Shown here: piece by piece, positions 39,221 to 48,635 of the stretch
Layout of the letters: every line of letters starts with the position of its first letter
How positions within the stretch are numbered: position 1 is the first letter of the stretch
Source of the DNA: an uncultured Pelagibacteraceae bacterium
GTDB taxonomy: Bacteria > Pseudomonadota > Alphaproteobacteria > Pelagibacterales > Pelagibacteraceae
Direction: 5' to 3'
Assembly: GCA_902587435.1 (NCBI GenBank)
Contig: CACILF010000005.1
Coordinates: 1 to 64,000, forward strand
Length of the DNA: 64,000 bases
Notes under the pieces: generated by a model
Databases searched by the model: none
Told to the model about the DNA's origin: nothing
Seen by the model: only the letters and a program-made list of their open reading frames with translations
Position numbers and translations under genes: made by a program

Positions 39221-40396
39221 ATGAACAGTAATAATGATATTGTAATAACGTCAGCTTTTAGAACTGCAATCGGTTCGTTTCAAGGGAGTTTAAAAGATCA
39301 CAAAGCAACAGAGCTTGGAGCTGCTGTTGTTAAAAAATGCATGGAACACTCCAATCTTAATGGTTCAGAAGTAGATACAGTTATTTTAGGGCAAGTATTG
39401 CAAACTGGATGCGGTCAAAATCCAGCTAGACAAGCAGCAATTAATTCAGGAATAGATAAAGATAAAACTGCAACAACAATTAATCAAGTATGTGGTTCTG
39501 GTTTGGCTGCGGTAACCTTGGGTTTTAATTCTTTAAAACTAAATGACACAAATATTGTTATTGCAGGAGGTCAAGAAAGTATGACTAATTCTCCGCACTA
39601 CTTAAATTACAGAATGGAAAAAAATTTAAGCGAGGAAAAATTAAAAGATTCAATGCTTATTGATGGATTAATAGATGCGTACAATGATTATCACATGGGA
39701 GTTACTGCTGAAAATGTTGCAGAAAAATATCAAATAACTAGAAATGATCAGGATAATTTTGCATTAAACTCACAAAAAAAAGCAATAAAAGCTATTATTG
39801 AAAATCGATTTAAAGAAGAAATAATTCCAATAAAATTAAAAAATCAAAAGATCTTTGACAAAGATGAGTATCCAAGATCAGACACAAATTTAGAAAAATT
39901 ATCAAATTTAAAAACAGTTTTTAAAGTAAATGGTACTGTAACTGCGGGAAATGCATCAGGATTGAATGATGGTGCTGCAGCAGTAACTTTAATGAATTAT
40001 AAAACTTCTAAAGATAAAGGTTTAAAGCCAATTGCTAAAATTGTTTCGTGGTCACAAAGTGGAGTTGATCCAAAATTGATGGGAACTGGCCCAATACCTG
40101 CTTCTAAATTAGCATTAAAAAAAGCTGGTTGGAATATAAAGGATTTAGATTTAGTTGAATCTAATGAAGCTTTTGCTGCACAGTCTATTGCAGTAATAAA
40201 AGAACTTGGACTTAAAAAAGATATAGTAAATGTTAACGGCGGTGCAATTGCTCTTGGACATCCAATTGGAGCATCGGGTGCAAGAATACTAGTAACGTTA
40301 CTACACGAAATGCAAAAAAGAAATTATAAAAAAGGTTTAGCTACACTTTGTATAGGTGGAGGTATGGGGATTTCAATGTGTGTTGAAAGTATTTAA
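39221..40396 (+). CDS. Acetyl-CoA acetyltransferase (thiolase II)
   Basis: A 391-residue thiolase. The acyl-accepting Cys91 is in NQVCGSGLAA, His347 in LGHPIGASGARI and Cys377 in TLCIGGGMG. Length and motifs match biosynthetic/degradative acetoacetyl-CoA thiolases (PhaA/AtoB). It converts two acetyl-CoA to acetoacetyl-CoA or the reverse. It stands alone between convergent and divergent neighbours, so its pathway is not shown by context. Confidence 0.93.
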   Translation: MNSNNDIVITSAFRTAIGSFQGSLKDHKATELGAAVVKKCMEHSNLNGSEVDTVILGQVLQTGCGQNPARQAAINSGIDKDKTATTINQVCGSGLAAVTLGFNSLKLNDTNIVIAGGQESMTNSPHYLNYRMEKNLSEEKLKDSMLIDGLIDAYNDYHMGVTAENVAEKYQITRNDQDNFALNSQKKAIKAIIENRFKEEIIPIKLKNQKIFDKDEYPRSDTNLEKLSNLKTVFKVNGTVTAGNASGLNDGAAAVTLMNYKTSKDKGLKPIAKIVSWSQSGVDPKLMGTGPIPASKLALKKAGWNIKDLDLVESNEAFAAQSIAVIKELGLKKDIVNVNGGAIALGHPIGASGARILVTLLHEMQKRNYKKGLATLCIGGGMGISMCVESI

Positions 40397-41701
40397 TTAT
40401 ATTTCTGATTTTGCTCTTAATCTTTCAAAAAATAATCTTGTTTGAACACCTAAATTTAAAATAGGACTGGGTGGTAACCAATTTGGTTTAAGTCTTTTAT
40501 TTATTATTTCAATTTCATTAGATTGTTGATCAGAGGCCATAATAGCTATTTGCTCACCAAACAATGTTCCAACACCTATTCCAGAACCATTATAGCAACC
40601 AGCAACATATATATTTTTATCAATCATTTCAAAAATTTGAGAACTATTTCTACTTCTTGAGACAATTCCAGACCAACTATCTTCTATTAAGTCAGTTTTT
40701 AAAGTTGGAAATCTTTTGATTAAACCTTTTAAATGTATAAGTTTTCTTTTCTCTAATTCGTATTTAGTCATTGAATTAGGATTTTTCATTTCTGCAGTAT
40801 TTCTTATTAATAATCTTCTATCCTTAGTAAAACGAATTGTAGCGCCCATGGGTCTTATTGGCAAAACACCCCATTCTTTTGGTTTACCAATAGATTCAAA
40901 TTCTTCATCATCTAAGGGTCTTGTCATACTAGCGGTGAGGGTTAATGGAAAATTAAAATTTTTTTTTATATTTAGTGATTTTAAAAAACCATTAGTACAA
41001 AAAATAATCTTATTTGTTTGAATTGAATTTTTTTCAAATTGACAATTAATTAAATTATTATTTTTATTCCATTTAATTAATGGACTATTTTCATATAATT
41101 CAATATTTCTTGGTAATACATCTATCATTGCGCGAACTAATTTGGCTGGGTTAATCAATATTCCACCTTCTGTAAAAACTGCAATTTTATAAAAACTTGT
41201 ACCTAATTTATTTTCTAGATCTTTCTGATTTAAAATTTTGTTATTAAAATTTAATGTTGATAAAAGTTCACTAAATTTTTTAGCTGTTGATAAATCATTG
41301 ATAATTGAGGATGCAAAATATTTTCCACATTCATTCCAATCACAATCAACCTGATGTTGTTTTATAAAATTTTTAACTGCTGTAATTCCTAAATTATATA
41401 TTTTAACTTTTGTTTTATAATTATTAATATCTTTATTTGAAGTAAAACCATCATTTAAAGTTGTATCAACTAGATATCCGGAATTACGAGAGCTTGATCC
41501 TTCACCTGCTAATTGAGCATCAACAATAATAATTTTTTTACTTGAATTTATTTCTGATAGTTTTCTTGCCGCTGATAAACCAGTGTAACCAGCTCCAACT
41601 ATTAAATAATCACATTTTAGATTTTGATTTAATATTTTAAAATTTTTTCGTGGCTGCAAATTAGTTAACCACACACACGAATTATCGTTAATAATTTTCA
41701 T
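40397..41701 (-). CDS. DAO-family FAD-dependent oxidoreductase
   Basis: A 434-residue flavoprotein of the D-amino acid oxidase superfamily. The N-terminal CDYLIVGAGYTGLSAARKL is the FAD motif and SSSRNSGYL follows as in gamma-glutamylputrescine oxidase-like (PuuB) proteins. The C-terminal VAGCYNGSGIGVGTLFG closes the FAD site. The substrate, probably an amine or N-methylated amino acid, is unknown. It is 40 nt downstream of xsc in the same direction and could act in the sulfonate pathway, for example on an amine such as taurine, but that is speculation. Confidence 0.85.
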   Translation of the reverse strand: MKIINDNSCVWLTNLQPRKNFKILNQNLKCDYLIVGAGYTGLSAARKLSEINSSKKIIIVDAQLAGEGSSSRNSGYLVDTTLNDGFTSNKDINNYKTKVKIYNLGITAVKNFIKQHQVDCDWNECGKYFASSIINDLSTAKKFSELLSTLNFNNKILNQKDLENKLGTSFYKIAVFTEGGILINPAKLVRAMIDVLPRNIELYENSPLIKWNKNNNLINCQFEKNSIQTNKIIFCTNGFLKSLNIKKNFNFPLTLTASMTRPLDDEEFESIGKPKEWGVLPIRPMGATIRFTKDRRLLIRNTAEMKNPNSMTKYELEKRKLIHLKGLIKRFPTLKTDLIEDSWSGIVSRSRNSSQIFEMIDKNIYVAGCYNGSGIGVGTLFGEQIAIMASDQQSNEIEIINKRLKPNWLPPSPILNLGVQTRLFFERLRAKSEI

Positions 41702-41741
41702 TGAATTAAGATTATACTAAACGTAATTCGATATAGATAAT

Positions 41742-43526
41742 TTAATTTATTGCAGATTTTTGTGGCTTCATATCCTTTTTATTTATGCCAGCAACCTTAA
41801 CAGGTTTTTTCATAGCATCTCTTCTAAAAGGCTCGCCTAGTTCTTGATTAAGAATAACTTCAATAAATGTTGTAATTCCTTTTTTTTGATCTTCACATGA
41901 CTGTTTAATAGCTTTTGTTGTTTCTTCCATTGTTTTAACAGTAACTCCTTTTAATCCACATGCGTTAGCAACTTTTGCGTAGCTTAATTCGGGATCTAGT
42001 TCCGTTCCAACAAAATTATCATCAAACCAAAGTATTGAATTTCTTTTTTCTGCTCCCCATTGATAATTTCTAAAAATAACCATCGTTATTTTTGGCCACT
42101 CTTTTCTTGCACACGAACTCATTTCATTCATGCTTATTCCAAAAGCTCCATCACCTGCAAAACCAATTACTGGTGTATCTGGACATCCAATTTTTGCACC
42201 TAGTATTGAAGGAAAACCATAACCACATGGACCAAACAAGCCTGGTGCTAAATATTTTCTTCCTTTTTCAAATGTAGGATAAGCATTGCCTATTGCACAG
42301 TTATTACCTATATCAGAAGAAATAATAACATCCTCTGGCATGCCGGCTTGTATCGCTCTCCAAGCTTGTCTTGGTGACATTCTATCACTATCTCTTTCTC
42401 TTGCTTCTTTATTCCAAACTGTTCCTGGATCATCATCTTCATGATCTAAACTTGTTAGTGTTTGTAACCATGCTGATTTCGTTTGGTGTATTAAATTTTT
42501 TCTCTCTTCTCTTTCATTGTTACCAGCATTTGAAGATAATTTTTCTAAAATTTGTTGTGAAACAAGTTTAGCATCTCCGCAAATACCAACTGTTACTTTT
42601 TTTGTTAATCCAATTCTATCTGAATTCATATCTACTTGGATAATTTTCGCATCTTTAGGCCAGTAATCTAAACCATATCCAGGCAATGTAGAAAATGGAT
42701 TTAGTCTTGTACCAAGTGCAAGTACAACATCTGCTTTTGAAATTAATTGCATCGCTGCTTTTGAACCATTGTAGCCTAAAGGACCTACTGCCAAAGGATG
42801 ACTTCCTGGAAAACTATCGTTATGTTGATAACCACTACAAACTGGAGAATCTAATTTTTCTGCAAGTTTTTTACAGTCTTCAATAGCTCCTCCAATAACA
42901 ACACCAGCTCCAGATAAAATTACTGGAAACTTAGCTTCAGATAATAATTTTGCAGCTTTATTTATTGCGTCAGAACCACCACCTTGTCTCTCTAATCTTA
43001 CGATTGGCGGAAGTTCAATGTCAATAACTTGAGTCCAATAATCTCTTGGAACATTTATTTGTGCTGGCGCAGATCCTCTGATTGCTTTTTCAATAACTCT
43101 ATTTAATACTTCTGCCATTCTAGAAGGGTCTCTAACTTCTTCTTGATAGCAAACCATGTCTTTAAATAAATTCATTTGTTCAACTTCTTGAAATCCACCT
43201 TGCCCCATAGTTTTGTTTGCTGCTTGTGGTGTAACTAGAAGTAGCGGTGTATGGTTCCAGTAAGCTGTTTTAATTGGAGTAACAAGTCCTGTTATACCTG
43301 GTCCATTTTGAGCAATAACCATAGACATTTTACCAGTAGATCTAGTGTAGCCATCAGCTATTAAACCACCATTGGTTTCATGTGCAACATCCCAAAAAGT
43401 AATACCTGCTTTAGGAAATAAATCAGAAATAGGCATAAATGCTGAACCAATTATTCCAAAAGCATGTTCTATTCCATGCATTTGAAGAACTTTTACAAAC
43501 GCCTCTTCTGTATTCATTTTGGTCAT
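41742..43526 (-). CDS. xsc: Sulfoacetaldehyde acetyltransferase
   Basis: A 594-residue thiamine-diphosphate enzyme that cleaves sulfoacetaldehyde with phosphate to acetyl phosphate and sulfite. The N-terminal AFGIIGSAFMPISDLFP, the KTMGQGGFQEVEQM block and the C-terminal GFAGDGAFGISMNEM with FRNYQWGAEKRN distinguish Xsc from acetolactate synthase. It lies divergent to suyAB across an 89-bp gap. Taurine:pyruvate aminotransferase and phosphotransacetylase are not in this window, so sulfoacetaldehyde must come from genes elsewhere. Confidence 0.95.
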   Translation of the reverse strand: MTKMNTEEAFVKVLQMHGIEHAFGIIGSAFMPISDLFPKAGITFWDVAHETNGGLIADGYTRSTGKMSMVIAQNGPGITGLVTPIKTAYWNHTPLLLVTPQAANKTMGQGGFQEVEQMNLFKDMVCYQEEVRDPSRMAEVLNRVIEKAIRGSAPAQINVPRDYWTQVIDIELPPIVRLERQGGGSDAINKAAKLLSEAKFPVILSGAGVVIGGAIEDCKKLAEKLDSPVCSGYQHNDSFPGSHPLAVGPLGYNGSKAAMQLISKADVVLALGTRLNPFSTLPGYGLDYWPKDAKIIQVDMNSDRIGLTKKVTVGICGDAKLVSQQILEKLSSNAGNNEREERKNLIHQTKSAWLQTLTSLDHEDDDPGTVWNKEARERDSDRMSPRQAWRAIQAGMPEDVIISSDIGNNCAIGNAYPTFEKGRKYLAPGLFGPCGYGFPSILGAKIGCPDTPVIGFAGDGAFGISMNEMSSCARKEWPKITMVIFRNYQWGAEKRNSILWFDDNFVGTELDPELSYAKVANACGLKGVTVKTMEETTKAIKQSCEDQKKGITTFIEVILNQELGEPFRRDAMKKPVKVAGINKKDMKPQKSAIN

Positions 43527-43559
43527 ATAAATTCTTTCTATATAAAATTTTTATTTGTT

Positions 43560-43586
43560 TAAGATCATGATTAATATATAAGATCA
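43560..43586. promoter_or_regulatory. Tandem TAAGATCA repeats in the xsc/suyA divergent region
   Basis: TAAGATCA occurs at 43560-43567 and 43579-43586, 19 bp start to start, close to two helical turns. The pair is bracketed by TTTGTTT (43554-43560) and its complement AAACAAA (43597-43603). This lies in the 89-bp gap between divergent xsc and suyA, so it may be a shared operator. No regulator gene is adjacent. Confidence 0.4.
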
Positions 43587-43615
43587 AAGAAATTTCAAAC
43601 AAAGAAATCGTCGCT

Positions 43616-43903
43616 ATGGCTAGTACAGATATAATAATTCATGATGAAAAAGATAATGTAGGTGTTGTAGTTATTGAAAAAATAACCCCTAATCAAGAAT
43701 GTAATTGCTGGATTATGGAAAATGACAAATCTGTTAAAATTCAATCTAAAAATGAAATCCCATTAGGGCATAAAATTGCAATGATTGATTTTAAAGAAGG
43801 GGATACAATTTTGAAATACGGTCATGATATTGGAAAAGTTGTTAAGGATATTAAAAAAGGTGAACATGTACATGTTCATAATGTAAAAACTAAGAAGTGG
43901 TAA
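43616..43903 (+). CDS. suyA: (2R)-Sulfolactate sulfo-lyase, small SAF-domain subunit
   Basis: A 95-residue SAF-domain protein ([50 protein letters not shown]) corresponding to the N-terminal domain of the altronate dehydratase family. A separate small subunit followed by a 388-residue partner is the SuyA/SuyB arrangement. The enzyme splits (R)-sulfolactate into pyruvate and sulfite. The assignment as SuyA rather than UxaA N-domain rests on xsc, tauE and apr nearby. Gap to suyB is 4 nt. Confidence 0.82.
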   Translation: MASTDIIIHDEKDNVGVVVIEKITPNQECNCWIMENDKSVKIQSKNEIPLGHKIAMIDFKEGDTILKYGHDIGKVVKDIKKGEHVHVHNVKTKKW

Positions 43904-43907
43904 TAAT

Positions 43908-45074
43908 ATGGAAATTCCAAAAAGTTTTTTAGGTTATAAAAGAGAAAATGGAAGAGTTGGTACTAGAAACCATGTTGTAATTCTGCCTGTTGATGACATT
44001 TCAAATGCTTGTGCCGAAGCGGTTGCTAATAATATAAAAGGTACTTTTGCTATACCTCACGCTTATGGAAGATTACAATTTGGTGCAGATCTAGAATTAT
44101 TTTTTGATACAATGATAGGAACTGGAAAAAACCCAAATGTAGCTGCTTGTATTGTAATAGGTATTGAACCTAAATGGACTAAAAGAATTGTTGATGCGAT
44201 AGCTACTACTGGAAAACCTGTTGAAGGTTTTAGTATTGAAGGAGCGGGAGATATTAAAACAATAATGACAGCTTCTAAAAAAGCTCAAGAATTTTCTCAG
44301 TGGGCTTCGGAAAAACAAAGAGAAGAATGTTCTTTAAGTGATTTATGGATATCGGTAAAATGTGGAGAATCCGATACAACGTCAGGAATGGCAGCCAACC
44401 CAGCTGTTGGAAATTTAATGGATAAATTAGAGCCTTTAGGAGTTCATCTTTGTTTTGGTGAAACTTCAGAATTAACTGGTGCTGAAAAAGTTTGTGCAAC
44501 AAGAGGTTCAACACCAGAAGCACAAAAAAAATTCATGAAAACATGGAGTGATTATAATGATTTTATTCTTAAGGAAGCTACAAACGATCTTTCAGAAAGC
44601 CAACCCACTGCTGGAAATATAGCTGGTGGTTTAACTACTATTGAAGAAAAAGCTTTTGGGAATTTTCAAAAAATTGGATCAAGAAAATTTATTGATGTAC
44701 TAACTCCAGCTGAGGAGCCTAAAAAAGGTCCAGGATTGTATTTTATGGATACATCTTCTGCTGCTGGTGAATGTCTAACTTTACAAGCTGCGGCGGGTTT
44801 TAATATTCACTTATTTCCAACAGGACAAGGGAATATAATTGGAAACGCAATTGAGCCTGTGGTCAAATTAACGGGAAATCCAAGTACTGCGGTAAATATG
44901 AAAGAACATATTGACCTCGATGTATCAAAAATCTTAAAAAGAGAAATGAACATGGATCAAGCTGGTGATGAACTTATAAAAACAACAATCAGAGCTGCTA
45001 GTGGTCGTTTAACTTGTGCTGAGGTACTAGGTCATAAAGAATTTATTATGACTAAGTTGTTCAGAAGTGCTTAA
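43908..45074 (+). CDS. suyB: (2R)-Sulfolactate sulfo-lyase, large subunit
   Basis: A 388-residue protein of the UxaA/GarD dehydratase C-terminal family. The start [19 protein letters not shown] is the family opening motif; [18 protein letters not shown] and [20 protein letters not shown] follow in the usual order. Cys near residue 150 and the GES/SAA motifs form the Fe site in relatives. In the Suy complex it releases sulfite from sulfolactate. Altronate or galactarate dehydratase would be the alternatives, but hexuronate genes are absent and sulfur genes surround it. Its stop is 5 nt from the convergent exporter gene. Confidence 0.83.
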   Translation: MEIPKSFLGYKRENGRVGTRNHVVILPVDDISNACAEAVANNIKGTFAIPHAYGRLQFGADLELFFDTMIGTGKNPNVAACIVIGIEPKWTKRIVDAIATTGKPVEGFSIEGAGDIKTIMTASKKAQEFSQWASEKQREECSLSDLWISVKCGESDTTSGMAANPAVGNLMDKLEPLGVHLCFGETSELTGAEKVCATRGSTPEAQKKFMKTWSDYNDFILKEATNDLSESQPTAGNIAGGLTTIEEKAFGNFQKIGSRKFIDVLTPAEEPKKGPGLYFMDTSSAAGECLTLQAAAGFNIHLFPTGQGNIIGNAIEPVVKLTGNPSTAVNMKEHIDLDVSKILKREMNMDQAGDELIKTTIRAASGRLTCAEVLGHKEFIMTKLFRSA

Positions 45075-45079
45075 ATTAA

Positions 45080-46165
45080 TTATTTGCTTTTTGTAGCTTT
45101 TATATTTTTTCTTAAATTAGAAAAAAATCTTCTTAATATTGCAGCACCAACTCCTAAAATAAGAGCTAATAGAATTGACAACATTCCATAAAGAACAGGA
45201 ACATTTATTGATATATCTTTTATAAATTTTGCAAAAGGACTTAGTGATTTAGCACCATTATCATTTATAACTTCTATAGTTTTTTCAGCAAAAAATGCAT
45301 CATAAGCTATTGCTATACCAACTAATAGTAAAAGAACTGCTAGAATAGTTTTAAATTCAGAACTATCAACTTTCTCCCCAATTTTTTGACCTACTTGTAC
45401 ACCTAGAATGGAACCACAGATCAATATCATTACAAGCATAAGATCGATTGAACCATAATTAAAAGCATGAAGAACGGTAACAATTGCACTAACAAAAATT
45501 GTAACAAACAAAGATGTACCTGGAATAAGTTTGGTTGGCATACCTATTATATAAATCATTGCAGGTACCAAAATAAAGGCACCACCCACACCCATTATTG
45601 CAGCTATAAATCCAACAACTAAACCAATAATAATTGGTGTGAAGGCGCTTTCATATAGTTTAGATTTTTTAAATCTCATTCGAAATGGCAAACCGTGTAT
45701 CCAATAATGAGAGTGAAGTTTTTTTCTAACAACAATTTTTCTTCTTGCTCTATCAATTTCTGTAACTCCCTGAACAAGCATTATTGTTCCAATAATTGCT
45801 AGAATATACATATATGATAATGAGATGACTATATTAATTTTTCCAATATCTTGGAAATAAGAGAATGTTATAATGCCTAAAATTGTTCCAGCCGCACCTC
45901 CTATGACAATCATAAATCCCATTTTATAGTCTAAAGTGCCTTTAAGATAATGAGTTGTAGAACCTGATATTGATGTACCTAAAATATTATTTGCTTCATT
46001 AGGTACTGCATAAGCTGGCGGCACACCTAAAAAAATTAAAAAAGGAGTCATTAAAAATCCTCCACCAACACCAAACAAACCTGAAAGAACTCCAACTACT
46101 AAACTAAGAATAAATATTAAAGGAAGGTTTACATAAACTTCTGCTATCGGAAGAAAATACTCCAT
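45080..46165 (-). CDS. TauE/SafE-family sulfite/organosulfonate exporter
   Basis: A 361-residue membrane protein with about eight to ten segments in two repeats, each with the family motif (GLFGVGGGFLMTPFLIFLGV near 30 and FIAAIMGVGGAFILVPAMIY near 187). TauE/SafE relatives export sulfite, sulfoacetate or similar anions. It lies between suyAB and the apr genes, so export of sulfite or sulfate made by sulfonate cleavage is the natural reading. The central loop (about 135-165) is basic. Confidence 0.88.
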   Translation of the reverse strand: MEYFLPIAEVYVNLPLIFILSLVVGVLSGLFGVGGGFLMTPFLIFLGVPPAYAVPNEANNILGTSISGSTTHYLKGTLDYKMGFMIVIGGAAGTILGIITFSYFQDIGKINIVISLSYMYILAIIGTIMLVQGVTEIDRARRKIVVRKKLHSHYWIHGLPFRMRFKKSKLYESAFTPIIIGLVVGFIAAIMGVGGAFILVPAMIYIIGMPTKLIPGTSLFVTIFVSAIVTVLHAFNYGSIDLMLVMILICGSILGVQVGQKIGEKVDSSEFKTILAVLLLLVGIAIAYDAFFAEKTIEVINDNGAKSLSPFAKFIKDISINVPVLYGMLSILLALILGVGAAILRRFFSNLRKNIKATKSK

Positions 46166-46208
46166 ATTTACTAACTATTCTTCTAAAATATCAATGTCAA
46201 CTATTTGA

Positions 46209-46355
46209 TTAAATATTAAAAAAAGTTCCAAAAAGAATTAATCCCCAGTAGGCTGCTAGACCAAAATATAGTGCCGACTTTGCACTAATAAACGATTGAA
46301 TATTTGGAAGTTGCTTAACAGATGATTTAATATTTTTGAAAAAATTGTTAAGCAT
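46209..46355 (-). CDS. 48-residue single-span membrane peptide between apr genes and exporter
   Basis: Starting at ATG 46355-46353, a 48-codon frame gives a polar N-terminal half (MLNNFFKNIKSSVKQLPNIQ) and one hydrophobic segment (LYFGLAAYWGLILFGTFFNI). It is in the same orientation as aprMBA and the exporter, filling an otherwise 250-bp gap. No family recognised. A small accessory subunit of the exporter or of the Apr membrane complex is possible, but that is inference. Confidence 0.5.
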   Translation of the reverse strand: MLNNFFKNIKSSVKQLPNIQSFISAKSALYFGLAAYWGLILFGTFFNI

Positions 46356-46419
46356 AACTAGGAATTACACCCGGTTTTAAAATTTTGCAAGTAATTTTTA
46401 AAAAATATTTGAAAAATTT

Positions 46420-46770
46420 TTAAAATATCGTAGCTCCAAAAACTTTAATCTGATCTCCTTCTTCTCCTAAGACAAGACGTCCTAAAAACTCTCCAAGTAT
46501 CTTTGTACTAGTCTGCTTATATAAAATGGTAACGTGCTGACCTCTCTTAAGGCAGCCAAACGCTTTACAGCCCTCTGACAAAGAAGATATAAGGTCATTA
46601 CTTGCCCATTGTTTACCAAGTTCCACTTCATTAGCTCCGTAGAGCATCTGAGATGAAAAATCTTTAGTAAATCCACCGTAATCTTTTATATTTGATGACT
46701 TTACAAGGTTAGCCCATATAGGTTCGGCGATTTTAATTATTTCTTCCTCTGATTTGTCTAGAAGACTCAT
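46420..46770 (-). CDS. 116-residue conserved-looking protein downstream of aprA
   Basis: A soluble, helix-rich N-terminal part (SEEEIIKIAEPIWANLVKSS) is followed by an alpha+beta segment with two nearby cysteines in EGCKAFGCLKRG and a hydrophobic end. No membrane segment or signal peptide. It starts 8 nt after the aprA stop, so it is surely cotranscribed with aprMBA and probably linked to sulfite oxidation. I cannot assign a family; a small NTF2-like fold is conceivable from size only. Confidence 0.8.
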   Translation of the reverse strand: MSLLDKSEEEIIKIAEPIWANLVKSSNIKDYGGFTKDFSSQMLYGANEVELGKQWASNDLISSLSEGCKAFGCLKRGQHVTILYKQTSTKILGEFLGRLVLGEEGDQIKVFGATIF

Positions 46771-46778
46771 TAATATAA

Positions 46779-48635
46779 TTATGAAGCTTCCTTCTTCTCT
46801 TTTTCATCAACTATATGATAAACTGGAGCCTTCTCCATGGAAAACTTACCAGTCTTAGGATCTCTTCTCGATAAAGTTAAACAATGCCAGTTTTCGTCAT
46901 CTAACTTCATATAATCTCCTCTATAATAATAGCCTGGCCAACGTGTTTCTTGTCTGAAAAGGGTGTGTTCCGTTACACACTGAGATGTAAGGGTTCTATG
47001 TTTAAGTTCCCATGCTCTCATAAGCTGATGATAATCCTCAGCACCAACTTTTTCTAGATCTTCTTGTAACCAATCTAGTAACTCTAGGCCTCTTTTGAGT
47101 GTATTTTCATTAGTCATATAATTATAGGATATTCCTCCAACGTACTCATCCATGATCTTTTGTAGACGTTGAAGACCTTGAATTGGAGATATATAGCTTG
47201 GAGAAACTGTTCCGCCTGTAATTTCGTTTCTTCCAACAGTATAATTTTCCAAAGGTTTAAATATAATATCTTTAAAATCTTCACATTGTTTGTCACTTAC
47301 ATTTATATCTTTGGCTTTTTCCTCCTCAATATACTTAACAGCTGCTTTAGCGGCCAATCGACCTTCTGTAAATGACCCTGATGAGAATTTGTGGGCACTT
47401 CCACCTACTGTGTCACCTGCGCCAAATAAACCTTCGACGGTTGTCATTCTATTATATCCCCAAAAATATTCTGGAGGGGCGATATCTTCAGGTCCACTAA
47501 CCCAAGCTCCAGAACAAGTTGCATGAGAACCCATTACGTAAGGTTCTGAAGTAGTTAATTCAGGATTTGTATATTTTGGATCAATATTTTGCGATGCCCA
47601 AACAACAGCCTGGCCAACAGTCATTCCTAAGAAATTTTCCCATCCAACTGTTTCTAGATGAGGATCTTGGAAAGCTTCTTTTGTAACCATGTGAATTGGA
47701 CCACCACCAGCCATGACTTCTTGAATAAAAGCATGATTACGTAAACAAGTTGGGGTTGGGTGATGATCTATATATTCACCTACTAATTCTTTTGTTTTGT
47801 CGTACCATTTTTTCTCGTAATTCTCACCGTTAGCGTTTTGAGTATAAGTTTTTAAATGTAAAAAATAAGCTCCTACTGGACCATAACCATCTTTAAATCT
47901 ACATAACACAATTCTATTTTCCATTTGTGTCATTTTAGCTCCAGCTTCAATTGGAAGTGCGTATGCTGATCCATTACTCCAAGGTGCATACCAAGTTCTT
48001 CCCATTCCTTCTCCAACAGCTCTTGGTTTAAAAATATGAGACGCTCCACCTGCAGCAACTATTACAGTTTTTGCTCTGAATACATAATAATCTCCTGTTC
48101 TCATATTAAATCCCACTGCTCCACCTACTCTATTTTCTTTTGCTTCATCCATAAGTAGATGGGTAATCATGATCCTATTATAAATTTTATCTGCAGATTT
48201 TTTTGCTGCTTCAGCTACAATTGGCTTATAACTTTCTCCATGAATCATTATTTGCCATTTACCTTCACGTTGGTAACGGCCGGTTTCTTTATTTTTCATC
48301 ATCGGCAATCCCCACTCATCAAACATGTGTACTGTTGAATCTACGTGACGAGCCATATCATAGCCAAGATCTTCTCTGACTAGACCCATTAGATCGTTTC
48401 GAGCATATCGAACATGATCTTCTGGCTGATTTTCTCCCCATTGCATTCCCATATAACAGTTGATTGCATATAGACCTTGAGCTACCGCTCCACTTCTGTC
48501 GATATTTGCTTTTTCTACACAAATAATTTTTAAATCTCTTCCCCAGTGTCTAGCTTCAAAAGTAGCACCAGTTCCAGCCATACCACCACCTACTACAAGA
48601 ATATCACAATCTTCAACTATGGTTTTTCTAGCCAT
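46779..48635 (-). CDS. aprA: Adenylylsulfate reductase alpha subunit
   Basis: A 618-residue FAD enzyme. The N-terminal CDILVVGGGMAGTGATFEARH is the FAD motif, and WGENQPEDHVRYARNDLMGL plus the HKFSSGSFTEGRLAAK region are AprA blocks. In aerobic SAR11-type bacteria it is thought to run in the oxidative direction, joining sulfite and AMP to give APS. Its start shares 1 nt with the aprB stop. ATP sulfurylase (sat), which would finish the route to sulfate, is not in the window. Confidence 0.96.
   Translation of the reverse strand: MARKTIVEDCDILVVGGGMAGTGATFEARHWGRDLKIICVEKANIDRSGAVAQGLYAINCYMGMQWGENQPEDHVRYARNDLMGLVREDLGYDMARHVDSTVHMFDEWGLPMMKNKETGRYQREGKWQIMIHGESYKPIVAEAAKKSADKIYNRIMITHLLMDEAKENRVGGAVGFNMRTGDYYVFRAKTVIVAAGGASHIFKPRAVGEGMGRTWYAPWSNGSAYALPIEAGAKMTQMENRIVLCRFKDGYGPVGAYFLHLKTYTQNANGENYEKKWYDKTKELVGEYIDHHPTPTCLRNHAFIQEVMAGGGPIHMVTKEAFQDPHLETVGWENFLGMTVGQAVVWASQNIDPKYTNPELTTSEPYVMGSHATCSGAWVSGPEDIAPPEYFWGYNRMTTVEGLFGAGDTVGGSAHKFSSGSFTEGRLAAKAAVKYIEEEKAKDINVSDKQCEDFKDIIFKPLENYTVGRNEITGGTVSPSYISPIQGLQRLQKIMDEYVGGISYNYMTNENTLKRGLELLDWLQEDLEKVGAEDYHQLMRAWELKHRTLTSQCVTEHTLFRQETRWPGYYYRGDYMKLDDENWHCLTLSRRDPKTGKFSMEKAPVYHIVDEKEKKEAS

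Noticed and set aside
43616-45074. Altronate or galactarate dehydratase as identity of the two UxaA-like genes
   Set aside because: The split small/large gene layout and the neighbouring xsc, exporter and apr genes favour SuyAB; no hexuronate genes are near. Phylogeny would be decisive.
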